DNA of 64,000 nucleotides from Hymenobacter arizonensis. Lineage in GTDB: Bacteria; Bacteroidota; Bacteroidia; Cytophagales; Hymenobacteraceae. A model generated the notes under the pieces. It was not told where the DNA came from and searched no databases. It was given only the letters and a program-made list of their open reading frames with translations. The stretch is taken from NCBI RefSeq assembly GCF_900115775.1, contig NZ_FOXS01000002.1:62001-126000 (forward strand), given 5' to 3'. How positions within the stretch are numbered: position 1 is the stretch's first letter; every line of letters begins with the position of its first letter. Made by a program: the position numbers and the translations under genes. This document shows, in pieces, positions 15,052-22,753 of this stretch.

Positions 15052-16125
15052 TCAATTATGCTGCTGCCACGCCCGAACTCGCGCCTTGGCGTTTTGGCGG
15101 ATGTTCATATAGAACAGGCCATAATCGGCGATGTGGAAGGAGTGGCGTAACTCGGGGCGGCCGGGTAGCAGGAAACGGGGGTAGCCGCCGGGCTTGGGCG
15201 GAGTCACCCACAGCAAGCCCTGGTGAACTTGGGCATCGGTAACCTGCGGGTCGATGCGTTTGAAGTCCTGACTGACGCCGCCACGGTTGAGAGTGGCGGG
15301 GGCGAGTAGCGTATCGAGCGACCAAGTGAGGGGATTGGTAGAGGCAAACGTCCGGAAAGGGGCAAAGCTGTTCCCAGTGGCCACGGCATTGTAGCTGACA
15401 AAGCAGCCCGTGGCCAGAGAATCCGGGCAGGGCCGGAGGGTTTGGTACTCGTCGGGCTTCACTTTGTAGCCGATGAGGTAAGCCGCTACCAGTTGCCGAC
15501 GCAACTTGGAATCATTCTCGAAAAACTCGTGGAGCAAGCGCGTGGCATGGTGAGTGCCCTGGCTGTGGCCGGCAATGATGATAGGACGCCCTTGGTTGTG
15601 GTGGGCGAGGTAGTACTGAAAGGCAGCTTTTACGTCGGAGTACGCGAGGTCGAGAGCGGCCTGGCCGTTGGGCGTTTGCTCGTCGAAAAAGGAATAAAGC
15701 GTAGCCTGCCGGTAGCGCGGGGCATAGATGCGCCCCGCCGCGTTGAAAGCAGTGGCCTGGTGGCGGATGGTGCTGCGGTCGGTGAAGCGGTTGAGCTTGA
15801 TGATGCCAAGGTCGGCGTTCCAGGCGGCGGGGCGGTAGAAGGTGGTGGGGTGTACAAAGAAGACATCGGCCTCGGCGGTGGCTTGCTCGTCGCGTAAGCC
15901 CGAATTTCGGGGCACGGCGTCGGCAGAATCGCGGCGAGTGGGCAAGGCAGCCCAGCAGCTGTCCAGGGCATAGTTGGGGCCAGCGGCGGGGGTGTACGTT
16001 GTGAAGTCGCGACGGGGCTTTAGCAGCGTGATGCAGGAAGCAAAAGCCAAAGAGGCGAAAAGTAGCAGTGGTAGCCAGCGCACCGCCAGATAGCGGGCGC
16101 TAAACAGTATATTGAAATAAGACAC
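15052..16125 (-). CDS. DUF3089 lipase-like lipoprotein
   Basis: This 357-residue protein has an N-terminal hydrophobic stretch ending FAS-C (Cys31), a likely lipoprotein signal. The rest fits DUF3089, an alpha/beta-hydrolase group: VFFVHPTTFYRPAAWNADLG near residues 88-107, the nucleophile elbow GHSQG (186-190, Ser188) followed by THHATRLL, and CFVSYNAVATGN. It probably hydrolyses an ester at the cell surface or in the periplasm; substrate unknown. The start is GTG 16125, since no ATG would keep the signal. It is the third gene of a minus-strand run after 17731 and 17209. Confidence 0.85.
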   Translation of the reverse strand: MSYFNILFSARYLAVRWLPLLLFASLAFASCITLLKPRRDFTTYTPAAGPNYALDSCWAALPTRRDSADAVPRNSGLRDEQATAEADVFFVHPTTFYRPAAWNADLGIIKLNRFTDRSTIRHQATAFNAAGRIYAPRYRQATLYSFFDEQTPNGQAALDLAYSDVKAAFQYYLAHHNQGRPIIIAGHSQGTHHATRLLHEFFENDSKLRRQLVAAYLIGYKVKPDEYQTLRPCPDSLATGCFVSYNAVATGNSFAPFRTFASTNPLTWSLDTLLAPATLNRGGVSQDFKRIDPQVTDAQVHQGLLWVTPPKPGGYPRFLLPGRPELRHSFHIADYGLFYMNIRQNAKARVRAWQQHN

Positions 16126-16201
16126 GAATAAAAAGGCAGAAAAGAGGTAATAGGTAAGTGCGGGACGCTGGCAAGCGCCGAACGTGCGGTGGGCAGGGGC
16201 T

Positions 16202-17209
16202 TTACTGGGCCGGCGGCCAAGTAGACAGCGTCCGAGGAGTGCCGGCTTCGTCGTATAACAAGCTCAGGGGCTCGGTGGGTTTCTGGACGACATCGGCCAG
16301 GGTAATATTCCAGCGCTGCCACATTTCGGCCAAGGCCTGGGTGTATGGGCCATTTTCCCAGGGGTTGAAAATGGCCCCGGTTACGTCATCAATCAAGGCA
16401 TCAAACACCAGCTTGGTATCGCCGGGGCGCGGGGTACGGGGGTAGATGTCGGGCACGACGTGCAACAAGTGGGCCGCGTAGTAAACACGGGCCTTGAACT
16501 CGGCTATCTGGACGGGGTGCAGGGGCCGCTGCGCATCCTGGTACACCTTGCCCATGGCTTGGCCAATGAGGCCGATATCTACCAGGCAGGCCACCAGTAC
16601 GGCCTTGTCCAGCTTGATGCTGAAGACGAGAGTATTGAGGTCGTCGTCGCACTCAAAGGGCGTGACGTCTTCGGCGGGGTCGGCTTCCAGCACGAAAATA
16701 GAGCCCGGCACAAAGTCAGCGTATTCCGTGGGCACGCGCAGGCCTTGCAGCAGCTGGAAAAAGGCCTGGAAGCGGCGGACGAGGGCGGCGTTTTCGGCCA
16801 GGGGGTATTTGGGCTTAATCAGCGGCTCGAACTCGTTCAGCAGTTCGGTGATGAAGATGCCGTAAAACATCTTGCCCATCCACAAGAACAGGGTGTCGTC
16901 GCCGAGGGCGCGCAGGGCGGCGGGACCGGCAGCTGCGGCAACTTCTACCCTGCTTTCCAGCTCGTTGATGCGGTGCTGCACGGCGGGGCTGGCGGGCAGG
17001 CGCAGGTCGCGGAACTGCACGGTGCGCTGGTCGAGCAGCTGGATGGGACGGTCGGACAGCTGGTAGCGCGCCTGCAGCCAGTCGGCAAATACTGGAATGG
17101 TCTCGTCGGGGCCCACGGGCTGGCCGCTGAGAAAGCACGTGGTGGGCCCGAAGCGCATGCCATCGAACGGGTCGTAGGGAATGAGGTCGGCGGGGGTGAG
17201 CGGGGGCAT
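16202..17209 (-). CDS. Hypothetical protein, cytoplasmic
   Basis: This 335-residue soluble protein was not recognised. Near its start is DGMRFGPTTCFLSGQPV, where Cys-x-x-Ser-Gly resembles half of a metal-binding or HNH-like entry motif, but no matching second cysteine pair is evident, so no metal site is claimed. The middle (MGKMFYGIFITELLNEFEPL) is helical, then an acidic strand VFSIKLDKAVLVACLVDIG. No signal peptide. It reads in the same direction as the DUF3089 gene, 76 bp upstream of it. Inverted repeat E separates it from the next upstream gene. The gene is likely real because of its length and codon use. Confidence 0.65.
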   Translation of the reverse strand: MPPLTPADLIPYDPFDGMRFGPTTCFLSGQPVGPDETIPVFADWLQARYQLSDRPIQLLDQRTVQFRDLRLPASPAVQHRINELESRVEVAAAAGPAALRALGDDTLFLWMGKMFYGIFITELLNEFEPLIKPKYPLAENAALVRRFQAFFQLLQGLRVPTEYADFVPGSIFVLEADPAEDVTPFECDDDLNTLVFSIKLDKAVLVACLVDIGLIGQAMGKVYQDAQRPLHPVQIAEFKARVYYAAHLLHVVPDIYPRTPRPGDTKLVFDALIDDVTGAIFNPWENGPYTQALAEMWQRWNITLADVVQKPTEPLSLLYDEAGTPRTLSTWPPAQ

Positions 17210-17216
17210 AAAGTAA

Positions 17217-17299
17217 TAGCGCGAACGTTGTGGTTGGCGCCGCTGCGCCTACGGACGAATCCGAAGGAGGCAGCGGCGCCAACCACAAAGTTCGCGCTA
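17217..17299. repeat. Inverted repeat, family E
   Basis: Arms 17217-17246 and 17270-17299, 30 bp with one mismatch (core GTTGGCGCCGCTGC). The loop carries a small CGGA..TCCG hairpin. It is 7 bp upstream of the ATG at 17209, in the leader of that minus-strand gene. Confidence 0.92.
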
Positions 17300-17329
17300 C
17301 AACGGTTAGGGAACCAGGTCGGGCTGAAT

Positions 17330-17731
17330 TTAACGCGACAGCGAAGACCCGGCTTTGATGAGCATTTTGCTCAGGTTGTTCAGGGGGCCGCTGTATTCGC
17401 CGGGGGCGTCTTCGGCTACCTTAGCGGTTTCGGCACCCAGGGTGGCCAATACCTCGGCGATGTCGTGCGAGGGGCTTTTGGACTCGGCCAGCAACTCGTC
17501 GAGCTGACGTAGCCCTTGCTTGATTTTGGCCAAGCCCGGGCGGTCGGAAGAGGACAGAACCGCTTCCCAACGCTCAATCTCGACGCGGCCCTGCGGGCCG
17601 GAGTTGGTGGGCGTGCTGGCCGTCAGAAACGTGAGCGTATCGTCGAGCAGAGCGGTATTTTGTTGGTCGGTCACGGCCAGCGGCACTTCGGGCGTGGCGG
17701 GCGTGTGCGGGGTGGCAGCAGTGGAATCCAT
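17330..17731 (-). CDS. Hypothetical protein
   Basis: This 133-residue protein has a Pro/Thr/Ala-rich start (MDSTAATPHTPATPEVPLAV), then a helical region with LLDDTLTFLTAS and KIKQGLRQLDELLAESKSPS and a C-terminal GPLNNLSKMLIKAGSSLSR. No signal peptide or membrane segment. It looks like a small helical-bundle protein and was not recognised. It reads toward the 16202-17209 gene, with inverted repeat E between them; the two may form a unit. Its upstream region holds the divergent small lipoprotein gene. Confidence 0.6.
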   Translation of the reverse strand: MDSTAATPHTPATPEVPLAVTDQQNTALLDDTLTFLTASTPTNSGPQGRVEIERWEAVLSSSDRPGLAKIKQGLRQLDELLAESKSPSHDIAEVLATLGAETAKVAEDAPGEYSGPLNNLSKMLIKAGSSLSR

Positions 17732-17842
17732 GGTGGGTTGGAGGTAAGAAGGATACGTGAGGGCTATACTAGTGCGGAGACTAAAAAGTTAGCCTACCGC
17801 GTTGCCGACTCGTGCCCGAAGCAGTGCAGATGGCCGGAGCCG

Positions 17843-17870
17843 GGTTACCTTTTCAGGCTGTTTTTGATTA
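17843..17870 (+). promoter_or_regulatory. Shared promoter-like element GGTTACCTTTT upstream of small lipoprotein 1
   Basis: GGTTACCTTTT, 10 bp, then TTGATTAA. The same two blocks with 9 bp between them occur before the related lipoprotein at 20189. The conservation across otherwise different leaders suggests a common promoter or operator. Confidence 0.55.
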
Positions 17871-17902
17871 ATCAGCATCTTTCACCTCTTATCCCTGAAA
17901 CC

Positions 17903-18274
17903 ATGAAAACGCCGTTGAAAACCCTGTTTGTGGCCACCATTGTGGCGCTGAGCAGCACTGCCTGCACCGAAACCGAGAAGCGCAACGCCGATGCGACCGG
18001 CGACCGGGTCGAAGCCGACCTCGAACGCGCGGGCGACAAAATGGAGGCAGCTACCGAAAGAGCCGGCGAAAAAATGGAGGCCGCAGCCGAAAAAGCGGAA
18101 GCTCGGATGAAAGTTGCCGGCGACAAGCTCGACACCAAGCTGAAAGCCGCCGGCGATAAGATGGAGGCGGCCGGCGATAAGCTCGACGCCAAACTCAAGA
18201 ACATGGGCAACGCCGCCAAACGCACGGGCACCCAGGCCAAAGAGAACACCGAAGAAGCTACCCGCAGGGATTAA
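17903..18274 (+). CDS. Small lipoprotein with amphipathic 11-residue repeats
   Basis: This 123-residue protein starts MKTPLKTLFVATIVALSSTA with a lipobox ending in Cys21 (STAC), so it is lipid-anchored. The mature part is one long charged helix built of repeats such as AGDKMEAATER and AGEKMEAAAEK, like apolipophorin or LEA/YtxH-type stress proteins. ATG 17903 is chosen because it begins the signal peptide. It is related to the lipoprotein at 20189 (similar signal peptide MK.xLKxLFV, similar helix) and shares its upstream element. A role in envelope stress or in membrane binding is an inference. Confidence 0.85.
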   Translation: MKTPLKTLFVATIVALSSTACTETEKRNADATGDRVEADLERAGDKMEAATERAGEKMEAAAEKAEARMKVAGDKLDTKLKAAGDKMEAAGDKLDAKLKNMGNAAKRTGTQAKENTEEATRRD

Positions 18275-18288
18275 CTGCGAATTTTAAA

Positions 18289-18345
18289 GCCGCAAAACCA
18301 CGAACGGCCGGGCTTATGCAGCCCGGCCGTTCGTGGTTTTGCGGC
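18289..18345. terminator. Bidirectional hairpin, perfect 25-bp arms
   Basis: Arms 18289-18313 and 18321-18345 (beginning GCCGCAAAACCACGAACGG) with loop TTATGCA. It lies between two convergent genes and can serve both. The stem carries an A-tract/T-tract instead of a trailing T-run. Confidence 0.85.
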
Positions 18346-18362
18346 GCCGGAGTAGCACGCGC

Positions 18363-19952
18363 CTACAGTGTTGAGGCTTCCATCAGCACCTCGTAGTAGG
18401 GGCGGCCCAACATGCGGGCCCGCAACCACGCATAAAAGCTGATGGCCTGCAGGTCTTCGCGCTGCAGGGGCAGCGAGTCGGGTAAATCACCCACTAGGGT
18501 GGCGAAGTCGGGGTGGCGCGCTGCGGCGGGGTTGTCAATAATCTTACGCACTAGGGCGAGGTAGCTCAGCACGTAGAGGTAGGGCCCGCCACTGGGGCTG
18601 CTCGCGCTCGAAGCCGCCGACGTTTCTCCTGGTGCAGTAGCGGGCGTCTCAGGAACGGGCGTAGCGGGGAAGTGCTCTCGCAGCGTGCGCTCAATGGCAT
18701 GCAGGCGGCCCAAGGCTAAATCGGGGTTGCCAAGCTCGATTTGGATGAGCATTTCGCCCAGGTTGCGATTGAGCAGCCACTCCAGGCCCATGTGCTGTTC
18801 CAGCCAGTGGTCGGTGCGGCCCAGGCTTATCAGGGTGTGGTTGGCGCGCTGGTACATGCCCTCGGCAAAATAATGGAAGCTGAGCTGCAAACGGGCCGTG
18901 AGGTCATCAGCCAAAGGCAGGGTTACCGGGCCCTTCAGCAGTTTTTCCAACAAGACTATGCTATCGGCGTTGCGGCGCAGAAAGGCATAGTTGGCACCCA
19001 GCAGCATGGTGAAACGGGGCCAGAACTCGGTTTGCTGCCGGCTGGGCATGGCGGCCAGCAAGGCCCTCCCCTGCTCCAGATATTCTACCGACTGGGCAAA
19101 ATGCCGCGACCGGTACAGCGCGTGGGCCAGCATGTAGAGCAGCTTGAGCTGGTAGCCGCGCTGAGCGGGGGCAAAGCCGTGGCGACGCTCCATTATCTTG
19201 TAGCAGCGCTCGATGAACGGCGCAAACGAGGCAAAGTCGCGGCGCACCAGCATGGCGCTGCGGGCAATGGACATGAGCCGGCTCAGGAGCGAGGGTGAAC
19301 GGGCAAAGGCCTCCTGCAGGTCGTACTCGGCCAGGATTTCGCGCATAATGGCGTCGAACGATACGCCGGCGCGGCCCCGCACCCGGGCTTCGCGCAGGCG
19401 CAGGCGCAGGAGGCTGTCGGCAATGTTGGCCCGCTCTTCCTCGTCGGCGGCTTTTTTGTTGATGTGGCGGCGGGCAATGATTTCGGCCAGCGGCTCGGCG
19501 TGGGGCGAGTTGGCGTACTGAATCTGCAGGTTGTACACGGCGTTCAGGGGCTCGTACTGCTCGTTGTCGCGGGCCAGCTTTTCGGCTTTGCGCAGGGTGC
19601 TCCAGGCCAGGCGCGGAATGCCGGCCTCGAACAGGTACTGGGCCAGGGTGAGCTGCCCGCGCACCGAAGCGGCGGCCGTGGTGTCGAGCTGGCGCTGACG
19701 CAACAGCAGGAAATCGGTGAGGTGGCGCAGCAGGCGCTTGCGCAGCGCGTAATAGGCCACAGGGTTGGGCTCGGCGGGGTAGAGCTTGGCGATGAGCTGA
19801 GGAGCGGTGAGCTCTTTGGGCTGCACCAGCAACTCGTAGAGGCGGGAGTCTTGCCGGCCGGTAGTTTTGCGCCGCTGGCGCTGAATGAATACTCCGAAGT
19901 CGCGCCGCTCGTCGGGGCCCAGCGTTAAAAGCGTCGTGCGCAGGTCGTCCAT
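18363..19952 (-). CDS. TPR-like helical-repeat hypothetical protein
   Basis: This 529-residue protein is almost wholly helical and looks like a solenoid of TPR-type repeats, for example LAQYLFEAGIPRLAWSTLRK, LAHALYRSRHFAQSVEYLEQ and LLGANYAFLRRNADSIVLLE. A proline/alanine/serine-rich linker (PVPETPATAPGETSAASSAS) at about 430-455 precedes the last helices. No signal peptide, so it is probably a cytoplasmic scaffold. The start MDDLRTTLLTLGPDERRDFG at 19952 is clear. No family name recognised. It is convergent with lipoprotein 1, with the strong hairpin between. Confidence 0.7.
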   Translation of the reverse strand: MDDLRTTLLTLGPDERRDFGVFIQRQRRKTTGRQDSRLYELLVQPKELTAPQLIAKLYPAEPNPVAYYALRKRLLRHLTDFLLLRQRQLDTTAAASVRGQLTLAQYLFEAGIPRLAWSTLRKAEKLARDNEQYEPLNAVYNLQIQYANSPHAEPLAEIIARRHINKKAADEEERANIADSLLRLRLREARVRGRAGVSFDAIMREILAEYDLQEAFARSPSLLSRLMSIARSAMLVRRDFASFAPFIERCYKIMERRHGFAPAQRGYQLKLLYMLAHALYRSRHFAQSVEYLEQGRALLAAMPSRQQTEFWPRFTMLLGANYAFLRRNADSIVLLEKLLKGPVTLPLADDLTARLQLSFHYFAEGMYQRANHTLISLGRTDHWLEQHMGLEWLLNRNLGEMLIQIELGNPDLALGRLHAIERTLREHFPATPVPETPATAPGETSAASSASSPSGGPYLYVLSYLALVRKIIDNPAAARHPDFATLVGDLPDSLPLQREDLQAISFYAWLRARMLGRPYYEVLMEASTL

Positions 19953-20053
19953 GCAAGCAAATTACGATGCTAACACGGTGCAAGACAATAACAAACATTG
20001 CTTGTTGTCAATCAACAACTTATATATGCACTAGAGACCAGCTGCCTGGTTCT

Positions 20054-20074
20054 GCTCGAGCAGAGCGCTCGAGC
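20054..20074. repeat. Tandem palindromes GCTCGAGC-N5-GCTCGAGC
   Basis: Two copies of the perfect 8-bp palindrome GCTCGAGC lie 5 bp apart in the 236-bp gap between two divergent genes. The 13-bp phase is about 1.3 helical turns. It could be an operator for a dimeric repressor; no protein is assigned. Confidence 0.4.
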
Positions 20075-20125
20075 TACAGTTTGTTAGCCGTTCGAAACCA
20101 AACAGCTATATACCGGGTAAAAGCA

Positions 20126-20152
20126 GGTTACCTTTTGGTAGATTCTTGATTA
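20126..20152 (+). promoter_or_regulatory. Shared promoter-like element GGTTACCTTTT upstream of small lipoprotein 2
   Basis: GGTTACCTTTT, 9 bp, then TTGATTAA, as before the lipoprotein at 17903. It lies about 40 bp before ATG 20189. Confidence 0.55.
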
Positions 20153-20188
20153 AAGATGAATTTTCATCAACTCTTTCTTTCCAACACT

Positions 20189-20473
20189 ATGAAACTTTCC
20201 CTCAAGTCCCTGTTCGTTTTGGCTGCATTTGGTGCCTTTGCTACCACTTCCTGCTCCGAACAAAAAGCTGAAAACGCAGCCAACAGCACCGAGAATGCCG
20301 CTGAAAATGCTGGCGATGCCATGGAAAATGCGGCTGACCGTACTGGCAACGCCATGGAGAATGCCGTTGACAATGCCAAAGAGGACATCGCCCGCGAGCC
20401 CGGCGACACCGCTATTGTGCGCAACCGTCCGGCTAACAAGATTGTAGAGCAAGTTCCCGACAAAAAAGACTAG
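20189..20473 (+). CDS. Small Asn/Ala/Glu-rich lipoprotein
   Basis: This 94-residue protein starts MKLSLKSLFVLAAFGAFATT with a lipobox at TTSC, so it is lipid-anchored. The mature part has repeats of the type ENAANSTENAAENAGDAMEN and then DNAKEDI, forming one amphipathic helix, and a polar tail ending VPDKKD. ATG 20189 begins the signal peptide; the longer frame from 20156 is rejected. It is the partner of the 17903 lipoprotein by signal peptide, repeat style and upstream element. It stands alone with its own terminator. Likely an envelope stress protein, by analogy only. Confidence 0.82.
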   Translation: MKLSLKSLFVLAAFGAFATTSCSEQKAENAANSTENAAENAGDAMENAADRTGNAMENAVDNAKEDIAREPGDTAIVRNRPANKIVEQVPDKKD

Positions 20474-20496
20474 TAAGGTCTCGCCTTAACGGTCTT

Positions 20497-20529
20497 AAAA
20501 GCCCTGCTACTGAAGTAGCAGGGCTTTTT
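20497..20529 (+). terminator. Terminator of small lipoprotein 2
   Basis: Stem AAAAGCCCTGCTACT / AGTAGCAGGGCTTTTT with a short loop. The following 20530-20747 is AT-rich and holds no further gene that I can support. Confidence 0.92.
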
Positions 20530-20747
20530 GTTTTTGCTAACCGCACTTTGGGGGCATCAGGAAGCCAGTATAGCTATTCTATAAGCTGTCGTCAATATCC
20601 CAAAATTATTACTTTATTAACTGATTAACAGCGCTTTTATTAATGTAATTACCAATTTATAAAGTCCAATAAACTATAAAATGAGCTAGCATTCCGCAGG
20701 TGGTTCGTTCACCTTTACGCATGGTTTCACCTAATCGCTCCTTCACC

Positions 20748-21539
20748 ATGTGTACACGTTTACTCTTTGCTTTGCTAGCCTGCCTGATGCTGACCAGCGC
20801 TGCGCACGCCCAAGACTTGCTCACCAAGCGCAACGGCGACGAACTGACCGTTAAAGTGGTCGAAATCACCCCGACGGAAGTGAAGTACCGGCGCACCGAC
20901 AACCCCGACGGCCCACTCATTAGCGTGTGGCGAACCGATGTGTTTATGATACGCTACGCCAACGGCACCAAGGAAGTGTTTGGCAACGGCGCGGCGCCTG
21001 CAAGCTCGCCGGCTCCTAGTTCGCCGGCTCCCAGCTCAGCGGCGCGGGTGCCCTTGCCCGGCGAAGTGCCCGTGGTAGGCAATGCCTCGCCCAACGACGC
21101 CATTCTTTCTGAGCCCATTCATCTCGACGGGCCGCGCATTGGCTTCACGGTATTGTCGCAGGGCGTGGTGGACAAAGCGCGGGGTGAGGGCACTGAGCTT
21201 CGCCCCTTCCTCACGCAGTTTGGCTGGCAGTTTGAGAGCCGGCTGTTCCGGCTGCCCAACGGCGTGAGCGGGCTGGTGGAGTTTGTGCCTCTGGTTGGCG
21301 GGCTCGAGCAGGGCAAGTTCATTCCCAGCATCAGCGGCCTGGTGGGCATTCGCGGGGCCAAGGGCTTCGAGTTCGGCCTCGGCCCCAACCTTACACCACT
21401 GGGTGCCAACATCGTGCTGGCCATGGGCACCTCCATTCAATCCAATGGCATCAACTTCCCCATCAACCTAGCCGTGGTGCCCGGCAATGACGGCGTGCGC
21501 TTCAGCCTGCTCGTGGGGTTCAACGCCCGCCACCGCTAA
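20748..21539 (+). CDS. Exported protein with RYANGTKEV domain and beta-barrel-like C-terminus
   Basis: This 263-residue protein starts MCTRLLFALLACLMLTSAAH with cleavage after AHAQ. The N-terminal domain (about residues 22-75) is a small beta module: RNGDELTVKVVEITPTEVKY ... VFMIRYANGTKEVF, which recurs in the next gene. A proline/serine/alanine linker (SSPAPSSPAPSSAA) leads to a C-terminal region with glycine-rich strands (FGLGPNLTPLGANIVLAMGT) that looks like an outer-membrane barrel. ATG 20748 gives a good signal peptide; the frame from 20700 is rejected. It precedes the 21552 gene by 12 bp, so the two are probably one operon. Function unknown. Confidence 0.75.
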   Translation: MCTRLLFALLACLMLTSAAHAQDLLTKRNGDELTVKVVEITPTEVKYRRTDNPDGPLISVWRTDVFMIRYANGTKEVFGNGAAPASSPAPSSPAPSSAARVPLPGEVPVVGNASPNDAILSEPIHLDGPRIGFTVLSQGVVDKARGEGTELRPFLTQFGWQFESRLFRLPNGVSGLVEFVPLVGGLEQGKFIPSISGLVGIRGAKGFEFGLGPNLTPLGANIVLAMGTSIQSNGINFPINLAVVPGNDGVRFSLLVGFNARHR

Positions 21540-21551
21540 CCAAGTCCGGCC

Positions 21552-22184
21552 ATGAGAACCCTTGCCCCGCTTCCGAGGCTTAGCAGCTGCCTTATTGCTT
21601 GTGTGCTGGTGGCCCTGCTGAGCCTGCTGGCCGGCCCCGCCCTGGCCCAGACCGATACCATTGTTCGCACCAACGGCGACGAGGTGCCAGGCCGCGTGCT
21701 TAGCATCTCGCCACTATCAATCAGCTACGTGACTGGGACCGATACGGTGCGTGTGCCCACCACCGGTGTTTTCTTGATTCGCTATGCCAATGGGACCAAG
21801 GAAGTTATTTCGCGACTAACGACGCCCACGGAGCCGGCAAAGCAGCCAGATGGCCCAAGCGGAACCCAACTAGAGGCTCGCGGCCGGGCCGATGCGCTGG
21901 TTCGCTACCGGGGCAGCCAGGCGGTGACCGGGGCGGCAGCAGCGACCTTCTTTTTAGGGCCTGTGCTGGGTTTGCTTTCTACGTCGGCCATCGCCAACGC
22001 GCCGGTGCAACTACGCAACCTGGACGCGCCCGCTCCCGCCATGCTTACGAACAGCAACTACGCGGCCGGCTACTCCCAGCAAGCCGACGCTACCAAGCGC
22101 CGGCAGGCCTGGAAGGGGTATGGTATTGGAGTAGGCTTACAGCTAGTGCTTATCGGCCTCGTTATAGGAACCGCTGGGAATTGA
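21552..22184 (+). CDS. Exported protein with RYANGTKEV domain and two membrane segments
   Basis: This 210-residue protein has a signal peptide (SCLIACVLVALLSLLAGPAL, cleavage after AQ) and the same N-terminal module as the upstream gene: RTNGDEVPGRVLSISPLSIS ... VFLIRYANGTKEV. The C-terminal half is different: two hydrophobic, glycine-rich segments (TGAAAATFFLGPVLGLLS and GIGVGLQLVLIGLVIGTAG), so it is probably inner-membrane anchored. ATG 21552, 12 bp after the upstream stop, is the start. The shared module joined to different tails suggests a pair working across the envelope, but this is inference. Confidence 0.72.
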   Translation: MRTLAPLPRLSSCLIACVLVALLSLLAGPALAQTDTIVRTNGDEVPGRVLSISPLSISYVTGTDTVRVPTTGVFLIRYANGTKEVISRLTTPTEPAKQPDGPSGTQLEARGRADALVRYRGSQAVTGAAAATFFLGPVLGLLSTSAIANAPVQLRNLDAPAPAMLTNSNYAAGYSQQADATKRRQAWKGYGIGVGLQLVLIGLVIGTAGN

Positions 22185-22355
22185 GCGCGGCTAGACGGAA
22201 AGGTTGGCCGATGCAAAACGGATTGGTTGTGGCCCAACAAGATTCCGGCATTGGGCAGCAGTAGCTCAACCTTAACCCTAGCTATAGCGTACAAATACCA
22301 CGAATTCCACCTTCCCACCCATCTTTCCTTCCTTCCACATTTCCTTCTTTCAGCC

Positions 22356-22574
22356 ATGGACCTCAACCAGAATAACATCAACGACCAAACCGAGCTGAAA
22401 GCTCGTGGCAACTGGAACCAGCTCAAGGGCGAAGCCAAGCAGAAGTGGGGCAACCTCACCGACGACGACCTCAATTACGAGGATGGCAAGCAGGACGAGT
22501 GGTACGGCCGCTTGCAAGAGAAAACCGGCCACGCCGTTGAAGACATCAAGAACTGGTTCAACCGCACGTTCTAA
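22356..22574 (+). CDS. CsbD-family stress protein
   Basis: This 72-residue hydrophilic protein matches the CsbD family, general-stress proteins of unknown mechanism: ARGNWNQLKGEAKQKWGNLT at residues 17-36, DDLNYEDGKQDEWYGRLQEK and the C-terminal VEDIKNWFNRTF. ATG 22356 gives the family's usual length. It stands alone between its own gap and a terminator. It lies close to the helical lipoproteins and a DUF1206 protein, together suggesting a stress-response neighbourhood. Confidence 0.93.
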   Translation: MDLNQNNINDQTELKARGNWNQLKGEAKQKWGNLTDDDLNYEDGKQDEWYGRLQEKTGHAVEDIKNWFNRTF

Positions 22575-22632
22575 CCCGTAGCAACACCAATGAGGTAACG
22601 CGCCTTCCAATCCACACGCATTACTTCATTTA

Positions 22633-22665
22633 GAAAGCCCTTTCTGGCAACAGAAGGGGCTTTTT
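22633..22665 (+). terminator. Terminator of the CsbD gene
   Basis: Stem AAAGCCCTTTCTG / CAGAAGGGGCTTTTT with one G-U pair. Confidence 0.88.
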
Positions 22666-22753
22666 GCTTGCGGCTTGAGCCCAGAGCCTAACCTTTACCC
22701 GCGGGCAGCGTGTATTCAGAATCCTCCTTCACCTCTTTTGTCCAGCGCCTGCT

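Noticed and set aside
16460..17512. A 350-residue plus-strand frame over two hypothetical minus-strand genes
   Set aside because: The minus-strand frame 16202-17209 has better amino-acid composition and a sensible start; the plus frame runs across the family-E repeat and looks like a shadow.
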